Of a DNA stretch of 64,000 bases, positions 35,263 to 46,099 are shown piece by piece. A program made the position numbers and the translations under genes. Below the pieces are notes generated by a model. The model did not search any database. It was not told where the DNA came from and was given only the letters and a program-made list of their open reading frames with translations. Numbering within the stretch: position 1 is the stretch's first letter; each line of letters starts with the position of its first letter. Source of the stretch: Camellia lanceoleosa (taxonomy: Eukaryota; Streptophyta; Magnoliopsida; Ericales; Theaceae); the NCBI GenBank assembly GCA_025200525.1, contig CM045762.1, positions 28,989,600-29,053,599 of the forward strand. Direction: 5' to 3'.

Positions 35263-36021
35263 GGAAAAATTGCAACCCCCCCTCTACCCATAGCTTTGAC
35301 CCTTATAACAAATTAAACCTCAAGTTTTTAATTTCTTCAATTTAAACTCCTCATGTTCTGATTTGGTTTTAATCTCAACTATCCGTCCATTTCTGTTACG
35401 TTGTCTAACGGAAGATTGTTTTTAATGCACAGGTGGCACTCTTACATTTGGTTTTCTAATTCTTAAATTTAAACTTGATCACATTGAATCATAATCACCA
35501 TTTATCAATAATTTATTTATTAGATAAATAAGAATCACAAACCTACCATACACTAGAGAACATAGAATCATACCCACTATTACTTCTCTTTCCATTCCTC
35601 TTCAACAACACTACACCTCTCCATTTTCCTTTCCACCGGTGACTTCTACCTTTCTCACTCTCCATTCATTGGCGACCGCCAACCTCGCATTCCTCTTTAC
35701 ATCGGTGATCTCCACTCCTCCATCCTATTTCCCCACCACAATGCCCCTCATCTTCCATTTACCAAAACTACTACCTCTACCACTAGTCCAACCTAGCTCC
35801 AAACGACATCGATCCAAATGGTGTAGATTGCTCACCATTGATGGAGAAAATAGATTTGTGGTGGACCTACAACTTCGATTCAAAGGGTGATAGGGAAAGT
35901 AGGATTTGCGAAAAGTGGCGGTTATGGAAAATGGATTTGAGGGCATGCTTTCCTGGTGGATCTGCAACACTGGGATGATTTCTAATTAACTACCTAGAAG
36001 ATGAATTCAATTTCACTTATA
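35263..36021 (+). mobile_element. Left part of a TIR element interrupted by the Tat element
   Basis: GGAAAAATTGCAACCCCCCC opens a segment (35263-35450) that has an inverted, diverged partner at 46780-46925: both contain CAAATTA-ACCTCAA, TTCAATTTAAAC, TTCTGTTA-GT-TCTAACAGA and AATGCAC-TGGCA. The interior (35560-35900) is richer in C and reads like captured gene DNA (PPSYFPTTMPLIFHLPKLLP), but without a recognised domain. Confidence 0.5.
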
Positions 36022-36177
36022 GTGTGTTTGGTTGGAGGATTTGGAGAGGAATTTAGAATTAGAAAGGGAAAAGGTGTGTGAAACTAGGTGAAATATAAAT
36101 ATATTTTATTCTCATTTCACCTACTTTTTCTCTTTCTCTTTCTCTTTCCCTTTCCAAATCTCTCAACCAAACACAGC
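36022..36177. mobile_element. MITE with TGTTTGGTTG ends
   Basis: GTGTGTTTGGTTGGAGGATTTGG is answered by CCAAATCTCTCAACCAAACACAGC in inverse. The interior is AAAGGG/CCCTTT-rich. The Tat element inserted at the right terminus, which probably continues as GTTAG after 46099. Confidence 0.7.
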
Positions 36178-36576
36178 TGTGGGAGCCGTATAATTAAAGG
36201 GGAGAAGTCCGATACGCACAGAGAGCCGGGTGTTAAACGGCTCCATTCTGCTCTGCCGAGACGCCGAGTAGGACTCTCGGGCCGAGTATACTGGAAAAAG
36301 CACGTCAGGATAAATAAAAGAATAAATAAACGATTTAAAAGTAGACTCTTGCCCGAGGTTTGGAAAATGGCTATAAATACAAGAGATTCAGATTTATAAA
36401 GGTATGTAAGAATTACTTCTAGAGACTTAGCAAGCAAGCTTTCTTGAGAGGCCCGACTTGTCGTCGGAGTGCTAATTCAAGCACCCAATCGGAGTTTGTA
36501 TTTTTGCTGGAGACTAGCAGAGGCTCATTGGCGAATTCCGGGAACTGAAGAGTATTTCCAAACCACATTCAACACA
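36178..36576 (+). repeat. Tat-type 5' LTR, 399 bp
   Basis: Starts TGTGGGAGCCG and ends ACATTCAACACA. It carries the TATA box CTATAAATAC at 36371-36380. Confidence 0.93.
36371..36380 (+). promoter_or_regulatory. TATA box of the Tat-type LTR
   Basis: CTATAAATAC is conserved in both LTRs (second copy 45885-45894), in a fully matching block of about 90 bp, about 200 bp before the LTR end. Confidence 0.7.
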
Positions 36577-36577
36577 A

Positions 36578-36591
36578 TGGCGCCGTGGGAA
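36578..36591 (+). other. Tat-type primer binding site
   Basis: TGGCGCCGTGGGAA follows the LTR after one base. Tat elements typically have TGGCGCCG then GTGGGAA with a few more bases between, so a short deletion is likely. Confidence 0.65.
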
Positions 36592-36606
36592 TACTCAAAC
36601 ATATCC

Positions 36607-37143
36607 ATGGAAGGCGTGACCGAAGATCCTCCGATAGCCACCGACGCCATCGCGCAGGAAGACGACCTCACCCCAGCGAACATGCTCGGAAAAGAAACCA
36701 TTGCGGCACGACGCACCTTGCGCTTCGACTCGCCAACGACTTCAGCACAAGAAACAATGCAGGCTGTCATCGAACAAGCGAAGCAGGACGAACAAAGGCT
36801 CGAGAACATGATCGTGAGCGAACGACTCCGACAAGCCTTGGCCCTGGAGGTAGCAAAATCTAAGGAAGCCATGCGCCAGAAACCGGAGCCATTCCCAAGG
36901 ATGGGCGGACAGAGACCACGGGCCCGACCAAAGGTTACCAACAGCGACTCCAACTCATTATCCACGGAGCTCGACGCGAAGGAACGATCCGAAACCTCCA
37001 GCTCCTCTGACAAAGATTCGCGATCAAGAAACAAGCGAAGAAGAAGCAGCTCGAACGAGGAAGATCGTCATGACCCTTTCGTTCGGAGAATCACGAGGCG
37101 CCCTTGCCCAAGAAATTCAAAGCTCGTCATTCACTCTTTCTGA
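36607..37143 (+). pseudogene. Tat-type gag, N-terminal part
   Basis: An open stretch from ATG 36607 (the frame is already open from an ATG at 36577, inside the primer site) reads a charged, low-complexity region: TMQAVIEQAKQDEQRLENMI, SERLRQALALEVAKSKEAM, then Ser/Arg-rich SSSSDKDSRSRNKRRRSSSN and DPFVRRITRRPCPRN. This matches the variable N-terminus of Tat gag, which ends with a conserved PF-hydrophobic segment before the gag core. A frameshift and small deletion near 37125-37160 separate it from the core. Confidence 0.8.
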
Positions 37144-37145
37144 CG

Positions 37146-37524
37146 GAAAATCGGACCCCCCGCTCATATCCGTCACTACAAACAGGCCATGACCTTACAT
37201 GCAGACAACGAGGCCCTCATGTGCCGAATATTCCCCAGTAGTCTAGGACCGCTAGCCGTCAGGTGGTATTACAAGTTGGAGCCAGCGTCGATCAAGAACT
37301 TCCACCAATTGCAAAAGTCTTTCAGGGCCAGGTTCATTACCAACGAGGTACAACCAAAACAGGCCGACTCCCTCTGGGCGATGCAGATCCAGTCGGGAGA
37401 GACGCTCAGAGCGTATTCAGCTCGATATTGGGAGTGCTTCAACCTGGTTGACGCAGCTTGCAACGACTCCATGGCCATAACCGCCTTCAAAATGGGCTTA
37501 CACAGCGATTTCTGTGACTCCTGA
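37146..37524 (+). pseudogene. Tat-type gag core domain
   Basis: AHIRHYKQAMTLHADNEALM, CRIFPSSLGPLAVRWYYKLE, SIKNFHQLQKSFRARFI, QSGETLRAYSARYWECFN and ITAFKMGLHSDF form the retrotransposon gag core in the order and spacing of Tat/Ogre elements. TGA at 37522 ends the frame. Gag assembles the particle and packages RNA, so this was probably the part needed in cis or trans by this short element. Confidence 0.88.
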
Positions 37525-37862
37525 CCAGAGGCCCCCAAAAGCGATGGGCCTTGATGAAGAAAGTCGAAGAATATTGCAAAGTCGAAGATGATGCCACGAG
37601 AACAAAGGCGGACAAAGCTCGTAAAGCGGAACTCCCGAAATTGCTCGGCCAATAAACTCCGTGCCACCAAGCCTGAACCGACAACGAACCAAGCGAGACA
37701 AAAGGCGTGATTCCGCCGAACAAACGATCAATGCCCCTACCGAGCAAATGAGCGATTACAAAGTCGACAGCAGACGCTCAAGGTAAACGACAAGAAATAT
37801 ACGGAGCTAACAGAACCGATCGCGGCAATAATGACCAAGGTCCAGGATCTCCCGTTTTTTAA

Positions 37863-38640
37863 GTGGGCGCCAAAAATGATAGGACCCCTCCCCACACGGC
37901 CGCGGGACGATGCGAATACCACAAAGATCACGGCCACGAAACCGAGAATTGCTATGCACTGAAGGATCATCTGGAAGAATTGGTGCAGGATGGTCGGCTG
38001 CAGCAATATGTTAGCAAGGGAACGCCGATTAAAGCATTAGCCCTGAGACAGGATTCACCTCCGCTTGGCGTGATCCATATGATCTACGGTCAGCCGACCG
38101 CCCCGGTCATCCACACGATCCAATCGCACCCGTCTCCCCAAAAACATAACAGCCAAACCGGCAGCCCCAGTGAAGCCCCGACGATTGGGTTCGACGACTC
38201 CGATCTCCTCGGAATGAAGGCCAGCCACGTCGACCCTTTGGTCGTCACGCTACTGGTCGATTCGGCGTTGAACGCATCCTCATAGACCGAAGTCTTCTTT
38301 GAAATCAGTACTACAAAGCTTTTGTAGAACTCGGCCTAACGAGTCGGATCTGTCACCATCGTCGGTACCATTGGCTTCAACGCGAATCAGAGTACCGTGG
38401 GGAAGGTCGTCTTGCCGGTTGGGCGGGCTCAAAAGCAGTCGACCAATTCTTGGTTGTAAAGCTTCCATCGCGATATAATGCCATCATAGGCCGCCCAGTT
38501 GCTGCGTCATGAAGGCCGTCCCAAGCACCTACCATCACTTATACGCTTCCCCAACAGATCGCGGATTGAAGAGATCCGTGGCTCGCGACAATCCACGAAT
38601 GTAGATCTTATGCGAATTCATCTGCAGACCCAACTTGTGG
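37863..38640 (+). pseudogene. Tat-type gag C-terminus and protease remnants
   Basis: CEYHKDHGHETENCYALKDH (about residues 14-33 of the open stretch) is the Tat zinc-knuckle region. It is followed by LEELVQDGRLQQYV, VIHMIYG and FDDSDLLGMKASHVDPLVVTL, the lead-in to the aspartic protease. The active-site region LVDSALNAS lacks the expected DTGSS, and a stop follows at 38283. Further protease strands are readable across stops (VTIVGTIGFNANQSTVGKVVLP, YNAIIGRP, LIRFPNRSRIEEIRGSRQST) up to about 38600. After that no pol sequence remains. Confidence 0.82.
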
Positions 38641-38713
38641 GACCTGATGCTTGTACTGGAACTTCATTTTAATGAAAACGGATTTTTGTTTGCCTGACCT
38701 TCAACCCAATTGG

Positions 38714-40050
38714 GGCCAAAACAAGTCTCCGGATTCGGAGCGCCCTGTCGATGCACGTCATCTGGGGCCGAATAAGCCTCCGGATTCGGAGCGCCGTTCG
38801 TGGATGTCACGATTGGCCAAAACAAGTCTCCGGATTCGGAGCGCCCTGTCGATGCACGTCATCTGGGGCCGAATAAGCCTCCGGATTCGGAGCGCCCTTC
38901 GTGGATGTCACGATTGGCCAAAACAAGTCTCCGGATTCGGAGCGCACTGTCGATACCGTCATACGGGGCGAATAAGCCTCCGGATTGGGCGCCCGCCGTG
39001 GATGTCACGATTGGCCAAAACAAGTCTCCGGATTCGAGCGCCTGCCGATGCACGTCATCCGGGCGAATAAGCCTCGGATTCGGAGCGCCGTTCGTGGATG
39101 TCACGATTGGCCAAAACAAGTCTCCGGATTCGGAGCGCCCTGTCGATGCACGTCATCTGGGGCCGAATAAGCCTCCGGATTCGGAGCGCCCTTCGTGGAT
39201 GTCACGATTGGCCAAAACAAGTCTCCGGATTCGGAGCGCCCTGTCGATGCACGTCATCCGGGGCCGAATAAGCCTCCGGATTCGGAGCGCCGTTCGTGGA
39301 TGTCACGATTGGCCAAAACAAGTCTCCGGATTCGGAGCGCCCTGTCGATGCACGTCATCCGGGGCCGAATAAGCCTCCGGATTCGGAGCGCCCTTCGTGG
39401 ATATCGCGATTGGCCAAAACAAGTCTCCGGATTCGGAGCGCCCTGTCGATGCACGTCATCCGGGGCCGAATAAGTCTCCGGATTCGGAGCGCCCTGTCGA
39501 TGCACGTCATCTGGGGCCGAATAAGCCTCCGGATTCGGAGCGCCCTTCGTGGAGGTCGCGATTGGCCAAAACAAGTCTCCGGATTCGGAGCGCCCTGTCG
39601 ATGCACGTCATCCGGGGCCGAATAAGTCTCCGGATTCGGAGCGCCCTGTCGATGCACGTCATCCGGGGCCGAATAAGTCTCCGGATTCGGAGCGCCCTGT
39701 CGATGCACGTCATCTGGGGCCGAATAAGCCTCCGGATTCGGAGCGCCTTTCGTGGATGTCATGATTGGCCAAAACAAGTCCCCGGATTCGGAGCGCCCTT
39801 TCGATGCACGTCATCTGGGGCCGAATAAGCCTCCGGATTCGGAGCGCCCTTCGTGGATGTCGCGATTGGCCACAACAAGTCCCCGGATTCGGAGCGCCCT
39901 TTCGATGCACGTCATTTAGGGCCGAATAAGTCTCCGTGTTCGTAGCGCCTTTTAGATGCACGTCATCTGGGCCGAATAAGCCTCCGCCTTCGGAGCGCCC
40001 GTCGTGGATATCACGATTGGCCAGAATAAGTCTCCGAATTCGGAACTTCT
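38714..40050 (+). repeat. Tandem array of about 27 hairpin half-units, about 50 bp each
   Basis: Each half-unit has the core CTCCGGATTCGGAGCG, which can fold as a 5-bp stem CTCCG/CGGAG with loop GATT. Spacers are of two kinds: alpha (GTCGATGCACGTCAT-C/T-TGGGGCCGAATAAG) and beta (TTCGTGGATGTCACGATTGGCCAAAACAAG). Reading 5' to 3', alpha and beta alternate for about 14 units (a 101-bp dimer), then runs of two or three alpha units appear near 39420-39720. The outermost units on the 3' side are the most diverged. Many overlapping arginine-rich frames on both strands are artefacts of 51-bp units. Confidence 0.95.
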
Positions 40051-40059
40051 TTTATTACA

Positions 40060-41200
40060 CGACACCTCCGGCCTAAATGAGGGCGAATGCCCGCTTTTAG
40101 TCAGCAGAATCACTAACGCAGATCTCGACAACATGCCTTAGCCGCCGAATACAACAATTTGGGCAATCGCCTAAGGCAAGGGGCCAATTTCGCTACAAAA
40201 AAAAAAAAAAAGAAGAAGAAAGAAAAAAAAAAAAAAAAAACGTGATTGATCCACATCATTTTCAATGGCAAGCTAACAGCAAACTATTAAAGCATATGAA
40301 GTAAAATACATAAAATAACACTCTTTATGTAATGACACTTTCTATTCGATTAAAAGTTGTTACATCGGAATTAGCGTCGAACATTACAATATCTATTTCT
40401 AACTTCTAAGACAAACGAATCCATCGATTCAAGGACACATCCGCGTCGAATCGCCATCCCCGCCTCTGACGCCATCGACAACGCCAAGATCCAAGACAAG
40501 GAAGGTCTCGGGAACGGTCATTGTATCTCCTTTCGGCGTCGCTTCAAAGAACTTGAGATCGACGAGTTTCAGGTTCCTCCTTTCACGTCCACCGCCCACA
40601 CCGGAAAATCCTCCGCCAACCAACGGAACGCCAAGTTCGGTGAAGCCGAGCCCAAGAATCGTCATCATGTTACGATGGCGAGAACTCTCGATCTGCATTA
40701 TCCCATACAATAGCCTCCGGGGAACTAAATAGGTTCGATCGCATAAGGGCCTGTCTGCTTTTATTCTCGAATGTTCCCCAATTTCGAGGCCCAAATCTCA
40801 AGTAATTCTTATCGCGTTAAACCCCATGAGACAAAGGCCGATCAACATTCTCCATGACTTGGTTAAACCAACGGTTGACTAAAACGCAAGGGTTAGAACC
40901 ATCTATCCCAATCGGCTAGATATGCGGCATTTGTGCCGTCTTGCGAACAAAAACAAGAATGCCGACACCCCTTCATCCCTGGCTCATGGCTTACCCAATT
41001 TGAAATACGCAATGGTTTAATTCTAAATCAAACGGCCATTACATGGAGGCCGATCAAGCCAACCAATCGGCGCATCGAATTAAAACGCCGAGTACGATTA
41101 GTATATTTTCATCTAGCTAAACATGCAATAAAATTAAACATGCGTACGCCGAATGCGGGAGAGAATTTGATATTTCCCATAAAGCATCTTTTATTAAACA
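40060..41200. other. Tat element 3' non-coding region, first part
   Basis: An A-rich run at about 40194-40239 is followed by DNA without supported genes. A 121-residue minus-strand frame at 40429-40794 has no recognisable domain and could be more antisense-gene debris. Confidence 0.5.
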
Positions 41201-42110
41201 TCAAGAAATTACATAATTACGAACGCGACTAGCGTCCGAACCATACAACAAATAAATATTATGCGGCATCACCCTCATCCTCACTCTTTTCGACCTCAAA
41301 AGCAGAAAACGGGAAGTCCTTCTCACGGTAGCGAGGCGACGCCGCATCAATTCCTGCCAGGCGAAGAGATCGGCAACTTGAGTTGCCCTGATCCAACCAT
41401 GCCTAAACCCACGATTTTCACATCGGCAAACTTCTTCGGCGAGCTTTTCCTTGGTCTTTTGAATTCGACCGTAGCCCTTCGTGAAAACCTTTTTCATAGG
41501 ACCTCCTTTGCGGACTCAAGGCGAACATACTCGCCAGATCCCGATCGGCAATGACAGCTTATAAGCCGATGGTAACCCTCTTCAACGATTGGGTTCACTG
41601 CCTCATTGCCGCGGCTCGAAGCCGCTTTGATCGTCCCTTAACGACGTTCACCGCCTCGCCGAGCCTCCAAACTCCGGATACGCTCTTCCTTTTCCGCCAT
41701 TTCTCGGGCGGCGCGCTAATCGCATGCCAACTTCAGAAGTCAGATAGAGTCCTTTCACCGCTCCATGTATACCCTCGCGAAACACTTCGTAGTCCCGACG
41801 ACCAACCATCATCGCCGAACTTGAGGAGGAAATATTTGTCGGCGAACTCGACCGCTACATCTGGATCTCGCACGATCGAATCCGCTTCGTCATGGGCTTA
41901 TTCTTCACAAACACCGCAAAACTCAACGGCACGGAGTCGCGTCGATTTCTTCGACAGGCGTGTGGCAACTTCGCTGAGATCGCCTCTCGTCTGGGCGATT
42001 CGCTTCGACGCAGAGGAGATCGACGCCCCTCTCTACTCATAGAGCTCTTGCTCCCCGCGCACAAGGGCACGCCTCGATGTTCATCGCGATTCATATCGCC
42101 ACCCAGCGAC
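41201..42110 (-). pseudogene. Partial second copy of the antisense coiled-coil gene
   Basis: The minus strand reads IQKTKEKLAEEV and GFRHGWIRATQVADLF near 41390-41460, matching the GFKHGW motif of the copy ending at 43287. Upstream (41500-42100) the frames are broken but Glu/Lys/Arg-rich. I infer a duplicated and more decayed copy of the same antisense gene. Confidence 0.4.
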
Positions 42111-42370
42111 CAATGTCTTCGCTTCCTTTGTCATTAAAAAGCGTTTGTTCGACATTCGACAATCGACTTCCTTCGAAGTTCGAACACAGACTTACTGCAC
42201 TTTAAAGTCATTCCGAACACAAGACCTACCAGACTCTTTAAACACTCGCAAAGGCAACGCGATCGAGGCAGATTCATTAATTACAAACCTAATCGTCCGA
42301 CGCCCAATGGGATGACGGCAGGCCAGGTGGTTGGTTCAACTCGCCGCTCACAGTTCCCCGAGGCAATGGC

Positions 42371-42840
42371 GATTCATCAATCTATTCGCCCGAGTGCCCG
42401 GGCCCATGATCGGTGGCGGTGAAATTGCAAATGCCGATTTTGATAGAATACGTATTGAATTCCACCAAAATTGTTCGGCCAGGGTATCCAGCCGGCCTGC
42501 GAATTGAATCCAAAGCGCCCTTATCATGAACCCACTGGGGCAAGGGCAGCTTCATCAATATATTCGGCTCGAGTGCCCAGTCGGCCCATGATCGGTAGGC
42601 AGTGAAATTGCAAATGCCGATTTTGATAGAATACGTATTGAATTCCACCAAAATTGTTCGGCCAGGGTATCCAGCCGGCCTGCGAATTGAATCCAAAGCG
42701 CCCTTATCATGAACCCACTGGGGCAAGGGCAGATTCATCAATCTATTCGGCTCGAGTGCCCAGTCGGCCCATGATCGGTAGGCATTGAAATTGCAAATGC
42801 CGATTTTGACAGGATATTTATTGAAATTGCAAGAACCCGG
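42371..42840 (-). repeat. 183-bp tandem repeat, about 2.5 copies
   Basis: GAAATTGCAAATGCCGATTTTGA recurs at about 42420, 42603 and 42787. Period 183-184 bp, with the first two copies nearly identical. Because 183 is 61 codons, the minus strand stays open (ADWALEPN, LPLPQWVHDKGALDSIRRP) for 164 residues. I regard that as a consequence of the repeat rather than a gene. Confidence 0.85.
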
Positions 42841-43286
42841 TTCTTGCGGATATATATTAAACGAACGATATTGCATGTACGGCTTGTTCAGAAGAGTTCT
42901 AGGTAAAAATCACCAATGCCACAGTAAAATTTATCGGTCGGACCAAGTACCCCAACCGCACACAAGAGGCAATTGCTTTGAACCCCCTGGGAATGCGGCA
43001 GGCTCACCAATTAGGATTTCCCCACAATACATACAATTCTATTTTACCAAATGCATGGACAAAACATAGAACTCTTTCATTAAAATTAAGCATAGAGCCG
43101 TCTCATACAAAGTGTGTGGTGGCAGCAGAAATTAATACGTATTGAAATTACAAGGAAATTTTCATTCATAAATTGCGCGCAGATGCTAACCAATTTATAC
43201 ACGAAAACTACCAACGCACTATCCAAAAGAAGAAAAACAACAAAGACAAAAAGAAAACGACGCCCGTTCGGTAAACGACTCCCAGA

Positions 43287-45303
43287 TCACTCGTCGGTAT
43301 CGGATTCAAGCGGCTCAACATCCACCTGCTCATAAGGAATTGGCAAATCCAATGTAACCTCAGCGGCGGCAAGGGCTTTGAGCCACCCATGCTTGAACCC
43401 GCGATTCTCAAATTTGGCCACTTCTTCAACATACTCCGACAAAGCGGCGCCTCTCCCTGCCTCAAAGGCCTCCGATTCGGCTTTCTCGCGGGTCGCCTTA
43501 AGCTCGTCTAATTGAGCCTCCGTCAGAAGCGCTGGGAAAGCTTGAGCGATTCTCGCTCATATTTGCCTCGCTTCAGATCAATACGGTTGTTGTGACTCGA
43601 ACCCTCTTTCTCCGCTGGCAAGGCTCCATCTCTCGCCCTCATAATTTCGAATTCGCCTACTTCTCGACCTGCACTCTGTTTGCAAATGGTCAATTCGCCC
43701 GAGAGCATCACGGAGGCGGCGACCAAGTCGGCGAGCCTTCCGACCGCCTGCAAGCCAATTCGGTGTAATTAGACGCCGTTAAACAAACAACAAGGAAACG
43801 AAGCTGACTTACCAGGAGCGCCGATTGAGCAGTTAAGGCAACTGCCATGACATCAGGCACGGCACCGAAAGCTTTGCTGTCAGCTGGCAAGGAAATTGAA
43901 GCCGCCAGGCTAAGGGCGACCGGATCTCGCTAGTCAAGCATCGGATAAAATCGGCGTGCCTCGATCTTGGTGAATAACGAACGGAGCCACCGCGACCGGT
44001 TCTTCAAGTCGAGGCCGTTTACTAGCAGGCTACCGGTCGCTTCTCGCGCAAGATCGCGTTTTGGCCTTGTTCAAATTAGTCGCACTGATCGGCCTTTTCT
44101 CCGCCTCCTTATCGCGACGGACACAAAGAAATTTCAACCGTGCCCTCGAAACGGCTACAAATGGCTTGATCAAGCTAGGATTGATTCGCACATTCGATCT
44201 TCTGTCGGGCGCTAAGCGCCGCATTTCTTTTGCGCGCCATCTGCGTTAAGCTCTCCTTCGCCATATCCTCAGAAAAATCGCCTGGTAGATCCCCCAAGTT
44301 CGCAAAAATATCCCCAGACAAATCTGCTCGTCCTGAGGTAGATGGTTGAGGGGCCTCGGGTGCCGAGCGTACGGTCTCGCCGCCCTCGCCTTGCAGATCC
44401 CGCGATCGGATCGGCGATACTTCTACGATGCTCGCTTCCGCGTCTTCCCGAATCGGTCGCAAGACCGATCTGCCGAAGATTTCTGAAGCTGGGAAAGATA
44501 AGGGCCGAGAGCTGTTGATCGCCCAATGGAATCGGAATATTATCTGCAGCCGAAAAAGTGGTGTAGGTGGGTTCGTACCGAAGAAGGATATGGGCGGCCC
44601 TCCCCTGTTTTTGTACGTTTGGACGGCCGAAATACGTCAATGCAGTCTTAATTTCCCCAACTGCGTCATCAACCGAATTCAGAATTTTCTTCAACCTATT
44701 ACCTGCGGAAGATAGAAAGCGATCTAAGAAAAGGAGGCCGAATAAGGAATAGGCCAACAAATATGAGACATTGCGTGTCAACCTGGTTCACCCTTATGCC
44801 TGGGAATAGGGTCCAGGCGATCCTCCCCCTCGGCGAACTCCCAATTACCTCGGACGTTGACCATCACGTCGTCAACTCGCTTACCAGAGCTGGCAAGCAT
44901 AATCACTAAATGATGGTCAGTATCTTTGGCCCTGAGAAAATATCGCCCCAGCCGACCAGAGGACTTGGCTAAGGCGTAACAATGCCGAATGGCCGGAATC
45001 CCAAGGTTAATACTAAGGCGTTGATTCAACTCCACAACCCCCATGATGATTCGAAAGAAATTTACATTGGGTTGAGAAGGAATCAAACCCCAGTAGCGGA
45101 GAACGGCCCGAAGTGGGTGTAAGGGGAAGCGAACTCCGCTCCGCAATGGACAAAGAGGGAATACAACCGCAGCCTGGTCTTCCTCTCCATGTCAAGAGCG
45201 TTGTCCGTGACAAGGGATAGATGAACGTCGTCGAGAATGGAAAAATGCTTAGGAAGCGGAGATGCGATCCTCGGAGAGGAGGTCTTTCAAGTGTTTTGCC
45301 ATT
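43287..45303 (-). pseudogene. Antisense gene of the Tat element (gypsy-type transposon protein with coiled coil)
   Basis: Starts near 45303 (MAKHLKDLLSEDRIS). Across frameshifts it reads HFSILDDVHLSLVTDNALDM, RLRLYSLFVHCGAE, FPLHPLRAVLRYWGLIPSQP and NVNFFRIIMGVVELNQRL, then VMVNVRGNWEF (to about 44790). This has the layout of the plant putative gypsy-type transposon domain (PF04195 type). A middle part (44175-44780) is unclear. The 3' part reads LADLVAASVMLSGELTICKQ, LTEAQLDELKATREKAESEA (coiled coil), VEEVAKFENRGFKHGWLKAL and LPIPYEQVDVEPL, ending at TGA 43287-43289. Antisense extra ORFs in the 3' part are known for Tat-lineage elements. Function is unknown. Confidence 0.65.
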
Positions 45304-45674
45304 CTAGTGGAACCAAGTATTCGCCGAGGCTAAAAATAGCAGGTAGAAAATAGGGTTACGATGAAGGGAGAAGAAGACTTACAAAAAACGGATGAGACAA
45401 AGGAAGGCAGGAAGAGGTTGCAGAAAACGCGAGCCACAGAGGGATATGCACTGGCGATCCAAAAAGCTCAGGAGACCGACGAAATATGAATTCGAAAGGA
45501 CTAAAGTTTCAAATCACAATAAATGCTGAGATATACGAATAGAGCGGGAAAATGTAATAATGAGTAAAAAAAGGGGCGTGCGCCTCCTGACGTATTGGGA
45601 CACGCAAAGCCGCCCGATGATAAACTTTTTTCGAATTCCGAGCCAAACACGCCGATTTAACTGCCGGTTAAATA

Positions 45675-45692
45675 GGGGGTTCGGGGGGCAAT
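45675..45692 (+). other. Tat-type polypurine tract
   Basis: AGGGGGTTCGGGGGGCAAT precedes the 3' LTR, as in Tat/Ogre elements. Confidence 0.8.
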
Positions 45693-46094
45693 TGTGGGAG
45701 CCGTATAATTAAAGGGGAGAAGTCCGATACGCACAGAGAGCCGGGTGTTAAACGGCTCCATTCTGCTCTGCCGAGACGCCGAGTAGGACTCTCGGGCCGA
45801 GTATACTGGAAAAAGCACATCAGGATCAATAAAAGAATAAATAAACGATTTAAAAGTAGACTCTAGCCCCGAGGTCGAAAATGGCTATAAATACAAGAGA
45901 TTCAGATTTATAAAGGTATGTAAGAATTACTTCTAGAGACTTAGCAAGCAAGCTTTCTTGAGAGGAACTGACTTGTCCGTCGGAGTGCTAATTCCGGCAC
46001 CCCCGACCGGAGTTTGTATTTTTGCAGGTGACTAGCAGAGGCTCATTGGCGTCTTCCGGGATCTGAAGAGTATTTCCAAACCACATTCACCACA
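45693..46094 (+). repeat. Tat-type 3' LTR, 402 bp
   Basis: Same start and TATA box as the 5' copy; ends ACATTCACCACA. Differences cluster in the second half. Confidence 0.93.
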
Positions 46095-46099
46095 ACAGC

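Larger units (their letters stand above)
36178..46094 (+). mobile_element. Non-autonomous Tat-lineage LTR retrotransposon (gag/protease only), 9.9 kb
   Basis: Two LTRs (36178-36576, 45693-46094) are about 94 percent alike by eye; the first 125 bp are nearly identical. They are flanked by the 5-bp duplication ACAGC (36173-36177, 46095-46099). The primer site follows the first LTR and a G-rich tract precedes the second. Gag and protease remnants are Tat-like, but nothing resembling RT, RNase H or integrase is present between 38650 and 45690. That space holds a hairpin tandem array, a 183-bp repeat and antisense gene remnants. It would depend on enzymes from an autonomous relative. Base composition is clearly GC-richer than the flanks. 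Confidence 0.9.

Noticed and set aside
36585..36863. Arg/His-rich second frame over Tat gag
   Set aside because: Shadow of the gag frame, which has the recognisable layout.
38651..39828. Many long overlapping arginine-rich reading frames on both strands
   Set aside because: They come from a 51-bp GC-rich tandem unit (a multiple of three). All frames stay open for the same reason.
38714..40050. CRISPR-like appearance of a regular repeat/spacer array
   Set aside because: The spacers are only two recurring types, the DNA is clearly plant, and the array lies in a retrotransposon.
40429..40794. 121-residue minus-strand protein gene
   Set aside because: Gly-rich, no recognised motif, inside non-coding DNA of a dead element. 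Kept only as possible antisense debris.
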